DNA from: Hygrophila difformis
Taxonomy: Eukaryota; Streptophyta; Magnoliopsida; Lamiales; Acanthaceae
Length of the DNA: 64,000 nucleotides
NCBI GenBank assembly: GCA_030278955.1
Contig: JAOANR010000001.1
Location: 39,210,890 to 39,274,889 of the forward strand
Direction of reading: 5' to 3'
The notes beneath the pieces were generated by a model that saw nothing but the letters and a program-made list of their open reading frames with translations, did not search any database and had not been told where the DNA came from. This document shows, one piece after another, positions 60,044 through 64,000 of the stretch; position 1 is the stretch's first letter; each line of letters begins with the position of its first letter. A program made the position numbers and the translations under genes.

Positions 60044-61304
60044 GTCAAAACAAGTTTCGCAAATTTCACAAGTTTCAACAAGATTTCAAGATTTGACTCG
60101 GTCAACCACAGTTCACTTCAAAATTCATTAAAAATCGAGTTTAATTCCAAAAATTCTGAAATTTGACCAGTGACTCTAGAACACATGGATGAACAAGTTT
60201 CATGTTTTAGATTTTTCAATCCGAGATACGGAAGTAGGTGAAAAACGTCAATCTTTAACAGGATGATAATCTGTCCGAAAATTATGACACCAGTTTCAAG
60301 ATTTCAAGATCTACCATAGCAAACTAACTCCAAATTTGATGAAATTTTACAGAGAGATACCTAAGACATATATCTACAACTTTCATGTTCGGCTAAAGTT
60401 CCAAATCGGTCTCTAATGTCAAAAACGTCATCAAGTTCGAACCTAAGTTCTGTCCAGATTTCAAGATTCAAATTCAAAGCAGTTCGGTTTGAGAATGAAT
60501 TCACTATCAAATCATAACGAAAAATCCCAAACATTTACGGAGGTGTTCTTAACGTATAGATCTACAACTCTTATGTTTAGCACCAATCCTAGATCGGTCT
60601 AGATCTAAGGTAAAAATCACCAACAAGTTCGAATTAAAGTTCTGTCAAGAATTTCAAGATCCAGATTTAATGCAGTTCAGTTTTGGGTCGGTTTTAGGTA
60701 ACAAAACAATACAAAAAATTCCGAAATTTTTACAGAAGCTAGATCTAAGTCTTAGGAATGTTTTTCGTGTTTTAAGCTTTCTCGTTTGAATAGTTTTAAG
60801 GGTTCAAAAAATTCACGCAGAAACGCTGCGCCGTAGGGTTTTTCATTTAGACAGATTTTTAGTTCTTGATTAGATCTTTACGTTAGGTGTATTTTAATTC
60901 GCCCAAAACCATAGTAAGATTAACTTACTTGAGATTGGATTATCGGCCAGCCAAATTCGTAGGCGTGGCTTCCACGTCCTTCGTTCGTCCTCCGAGATCA
61001 TCCGTTCTCCCTCCTTCACCAACCTACGGCTGTGGAGTGTTGGATCTCGTCCAAGTGCCTTCTTCTCCGTCGAAGTCGTTCAACGATCTAATCTCTCTAT
61101 TTTTTTTTGCTATTCTCTTCGTTCTTCTCTTTTTTTTTGTATGTATAAATCTTTTTTTTTTAGCAACCAGATATGAAGATGGGAATTTGGTTTAAAAAGG
61201 GGTGAAGGGTCGGCAGAATTAGAAGTTAAATCTTCCCAAGATTTACTCCAACTATCTTCTTGTTGTCTTCTAGATATCCTACACATATTTTAAATATATA
61301 ATAC

Positions 61305-61563
61305 TTCCTCCGTTTTGTTTTGTTAGCTACATTGCAAATTTTGCTACTGTTCATTGAATTGCTTTGATTTCAATTTTTCTCATAGTTATACAAGTTAAAA
61401 TATAGCCAAGTGAGATCTTGTTAGATTCGTCTCGTCTTATAGTTTTTAAATATGAGACTTTTAGAATTTTTACTTGTACCAAACTTGAGTTATTAACGGT
61501 TTAAAATATGCATTGGACTGCGTGCATTGTGGGTCCGTAGCAAACAAATAAAAACGGAGGAAG
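61305..61563. mobile_element. Stowaway-type MITE nested in the LTR, 259 bp
   Basis: Ends CTTCCTCCGTTTTG and AAAAACGGAGGAAG with TA flanks (61303-61304 and 61564-61565). Close relative of 52776-53040. Confidence 0.9.
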
Positions 61564-61880
61564 TATATATTTCATATCATCTTAAAGATATGCTCATTAA
61601 ATATATAATATATATTGTTCTAGTTATTTATTAATTCCTTCTATTTTACTTTTTGTGTACATAGAATTGATTTGAATAGCACAATAGATGAAGAAGATTA
61701 AATTTTGAATGGAGTACTGGGCGTTAGATTTAGGGATTTAGAATCAAAGATTTATTCCAAATCTTTTCCTATCATATTGGATTTGACGATATACTAAAAA
61801 TAGAGTGAATCTTGTCATATTAATAAATATAGGCTAAATATATGTTTCCAATTATTTTGCTATGTATATATATAGATTGT

Positions 61881-61888
<8 letters not shown>

Positions 61889-61938
<50 letters not shown>
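61889..61938. repeat. ATT microsatellite
   Basis: About 16 ATT repeats inside the LTR. Confidence 0.95.
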
Positions 61939-61940
<2 letters not shown>

Positions 61941-62328
61941 ATAAAATAATGTTTAATTAATAATTATGCGTATAGTAATTACACACGTAATAAAATGACT
62001 TTAATTTATAAATAAATGGATTAATCTAAAATATATTTAGAATAATGTAGGGTATTACAAAACTCCTATCTTAATTTTATTTGGATCTCAATTTAATTTA
62101 AAATTCGAAATATTGAGTCAATCTATATTTGGTTCCCGTGCAATAATTTATTTAATTAAATTATTTTCGACTTCACGGGTTCTTGGAATTTTGATTCCTT
62201 TTTAAATTAAATTACATTTCTCATTTTCTTATGATTCTTTATCCATGTATTATATTTATTTAAGTATTGTATTTATTTATTATCTATTTATTTATTTATT
62301 TTATGTTGCAACATTCTCGGGTATTACA

Positions 62329-62367
62329 GTCTACCCTCCTTAAGAATCAACTTCGTCCTCGAAATTG
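62329..62367 (-). other. Polypurine tract and 3' internal end of the chromovirus
   Basis: Minus strand reads TTTCGAGGACGAAG, then CTTAAGGAGGGTAGAC directly before the LTR start. This pairing is the standard 3' end of Tekay-type plant chromoviruses. No pol sequence follows, so the internal region is deleted or displaced. Confidence 0.8.
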
Positions 62368-62788
62368 TGTTTCGGCTTTTCTCGTGCAAAGGTCTTTTTG
62401 TTTGTTTTATTAATTTGTGACTGAACTTAGAATTAAAAATTCTAAGCTGCCTACGTACCCTGTGAAGGGATCAAGCCATAACGTAGTTCAAAACAATTTG
62501 AAGTTGTTTATTATATATATATATATATTTATTCAGGATACATCTTATCGACTTGAACTCCAAAAATAAATTATTACGGGGTATCACATCCTCTCCCCCT
62601 TAGGGTTTCAGTTATGTTCCCATGACTGCCTATTCATTATTCTCAAGAAGGTTCGGGTCAAGGTTTTAATGAGCAGTGCGTTTGAAATGGATTTGTTGTT
62701 TGGGAATCCAACAAATTTTTTTGGAATAGAGATGTTTTAATAAAAACTTGTTTTTTATTGTCTCCACATAAGGAAATTTTCCAATTCG
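62368..62788 (-). other. Retrotransposon non-coding remnant
   Basis: Minus strand contains CTAAGGGGGAGAGGATGTG followed by TGATACCCCG near 62600, which looks like a second polypurine tract and LTR start, and GGGTACGTAGGCAGC near 62450, a motif seen in gypsy untranslated regions. No gene. Confidence 0.45.
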
Positions 62789-64000
62789 TACTAGCGGGGT
62801 GACCGCTACGTCTCGGACATCACCCGTGCGGCACCTCGGGTTCCCTCGATACTCTTCGGACACCCGAGGTTCAGCCTTTCTCATCTCCGATGCTTCACTG
62901 GTTTCGGCCTCCCGTGGCCTCATCAGGGGAACGGGATCAGCTCCCAACCAGTGCGAAACCCGACGGTGCGCCTATCCTCTCGATAGACTACCGCCGTGGT
63001 CCAAGCACAACTCATTAATGCTGATCCCTTCCGACATGTTCGCGCAACCAGTAAGCATCTCGCTCGTGCCGGACCGGCGCCGGCTCACATTCTCCTCCAG
63101 CTAAATCGATGCACGTCCTCGTGCATGCTGGGGAGTACCCGTCTCTTCATCCCTCTCTCTTCGAGGGTTGTGTGCAATTCCCGTAGCCTCCCACACAACG
63201 TAGCATGCCTCCGCCTTAGTCGCAGTCCGAGCATCAATGGCCTCCTGCCTGGCCCCCTCTGCATAACTATACGGACTTCTTCCGGCATTCCACCCACTTG
63301 TGTCGGGCGCATGGCGAACTTTCACTGTTGCCTGCTTTTGCCCTTCTATGAGCGCTTGGAAAGCTTCCCGCTTGGCCCACTGCTAACTCCGATCATCCCA
63401 TACTGATTGAAGGTTTCAATAGGCTTTCACGTAAGCTTCCTGCCTACTCATCTCATGCTCACGAGCGCTTGGCCACCCGTCTCGATCTCATACTCATTGG
63501 GTGCCTGCCTACTCTCCAATGGCACAAACGCTTGCCTCCTCGATTGATACGGCTTCCTGCCTACTCTATTCGCCTCTGCGATGCGAGCGCTTGGCAAGCC
63601 TTTCGCCCTTCGGCATACAAGCGCTTGGCCCTCATTCGAATCTGCGTGGCAAGAGCAAACCCATAGCTAGCACACATCTGGCTCTGATACCAACTGTCAG
63701 TGGGTGACCGCTCCGTCTCGGACATCACCCGTGCGGCACCTCGGGTTCCCTCGATACTCTTCGGACACCCGAGGTTCAGCCTTTCTCATCTCCGATGCTT
63801 CACTGGTTTCGCGAACATGTCGGAAGGGATCAGCATTAATGAGTTGTGCTTGGACCACGGCGGTAGTCTATCGAGAGGATAGGCGCACCGTCGGGTTTCA
63901 CACTGGTTGGGAGCTGATCCCGTTCCCCTGATGAGGCCACGGGAGGCCGAAACCAGTGAAGCATCGGAGATGAGAAAGGCTGAACCTCGGGTGTCCGAAG
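62789..64000 (-). mobile_element. Small LTR (TRIM-like) retroelement, partial and rearranged
   Basis: 62798-62907 and 63702-63812 are near-identical direct repeats (GGTGACCGCT start). Next to the second, on the minus strand, is a PBS TGGTATCAGAGC (63681-63692), so 63695 onward is a 5' LTR and 62789 onward the 3' LTR. The internal part (about 63050-63680) has repeats of GCGCTTGG and GCCTGCCTACTC but no recognised gene. The 5' LTR is rearranged (63813-64000 inverted) and runs off the window. Confidence 0.6.
63681..63692 (-). promoter_or_regulatory. PBS (tRNA-Met) of the TRIM-like element
   Basis: GCTCTGATACCA on the plus strand is the reverse of the initiator tRNA-Met site, 2 bp from TGTCAGTGGG, the putative LTR edge. 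Confidence 0.75.

Larger units (their letters stand above)
59003..62328 (-). mobile_element. 3' LTR of a minus-strand family-2 chromovirus
   Basis: Plus-strand ends TGTAACACCCCGAATTTTGG and CTCGGGTATTACA match the solo LTR at 7238-9956 in reverse. Flanks differ (ATAAC, GTCTA) because the right flank is the element's own polypurine tract, so this is the terminal LTR of an element that continues to the right. It carries a B-box hairpin array, a Stowaway MITE and an ATT microsatellite. Confidence 0.88.

Noticed and set aside
59805..60105. Frames rich in RVRFPR or GFDSPG repeats
   Set aside because: By-products of the B-box hairpin array; all three frames stay open because the unit lacks stops.
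62799..63406. Overlapping frames of about 100-136 residues near the right end
   Set aside because: GC-rich repeat sequence of the TRIM-like element with open frames on both strands; no recognisable protein.

Overview
This is a window of a plant nuclear genome, most likely a dicot. The evidence is GT-AG style plant transposon genes, Stowaway MITEs with TA duplications, a CACTA element, hAT elements, Ty3/gypsy and Ty1/copia retrotransposons, an endogenous caulimovirid, and a fragment of a CC-NB-LRR resistance gene. I see no intact ordinary host gene. Almost all of the window is nested mobile DNA, so it reads like heterochromatin. A CRM-type chromovirus, a clade that favours centromeres, fits a pericentromeric position, but that is inference.

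Layout. 1-6415: two head-to-head copies of a large TG...CA-bounded repeat (family 1), the right one ending in an NB-LRR gene remnant (6416-6790). 7238-9956: a solo LTR of a second family with a perfect CTAGT duplication, carrying an array of tRNA T-arm/B-box-like hairpins. 9979-10905: a hAT-like MITE. 12361-21522: a MITE split by an integrated caulimovirid of about 8.8 kb. Its order is small ORF, PBS, ORF1, coiled-coil ORF, capsid, movement, polymerase, transactivator-like ORF, TATA box, poly(A) signal. All of its larger genes are broken. 21937-23999: MITEs and a cut copia LTR. 24000-34002: a nearly complete CRM-like gypsy element on the minus strand with a GTTGT duplication and LTRs that look about 98% alike by eye. 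It sits inside an older copia element (to about 35460) and carries its own hAT MITE. About 35900-50219: a degenerate hAT transposase gene cut into three pieces by two inverted family-1 units (B, 37192-43217; C, 43505-49021), both flanked by ATTGA. 50256-51249: an LTR-like unit. 51997-53370: a CACTA element. 53419-58174: a hAT element with a second hAT and a solo LTR nested in it. 59003-62328: the 3' LTR of a minus-strand chromovirus of the second family, with its polypurine tract. 62789-64000: a small LTR element with a PBS and an inverted duplication.

The most notable signals are structural. Family-1 units carry two arrays of nested hairpins, one just upstream and one downstream of the TATA box. 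In units A and B the arms are built on GTCGCGA, in unit C on CAATTCGGTCTA, yet the nested architecture and position are the same and the stems show compensatory changes. The second LTR family independently carries 9-11 hairpins with a core identical to the Pol III B-box consensus and with covarying stems. These arrays are the best candidates for something undescribed.
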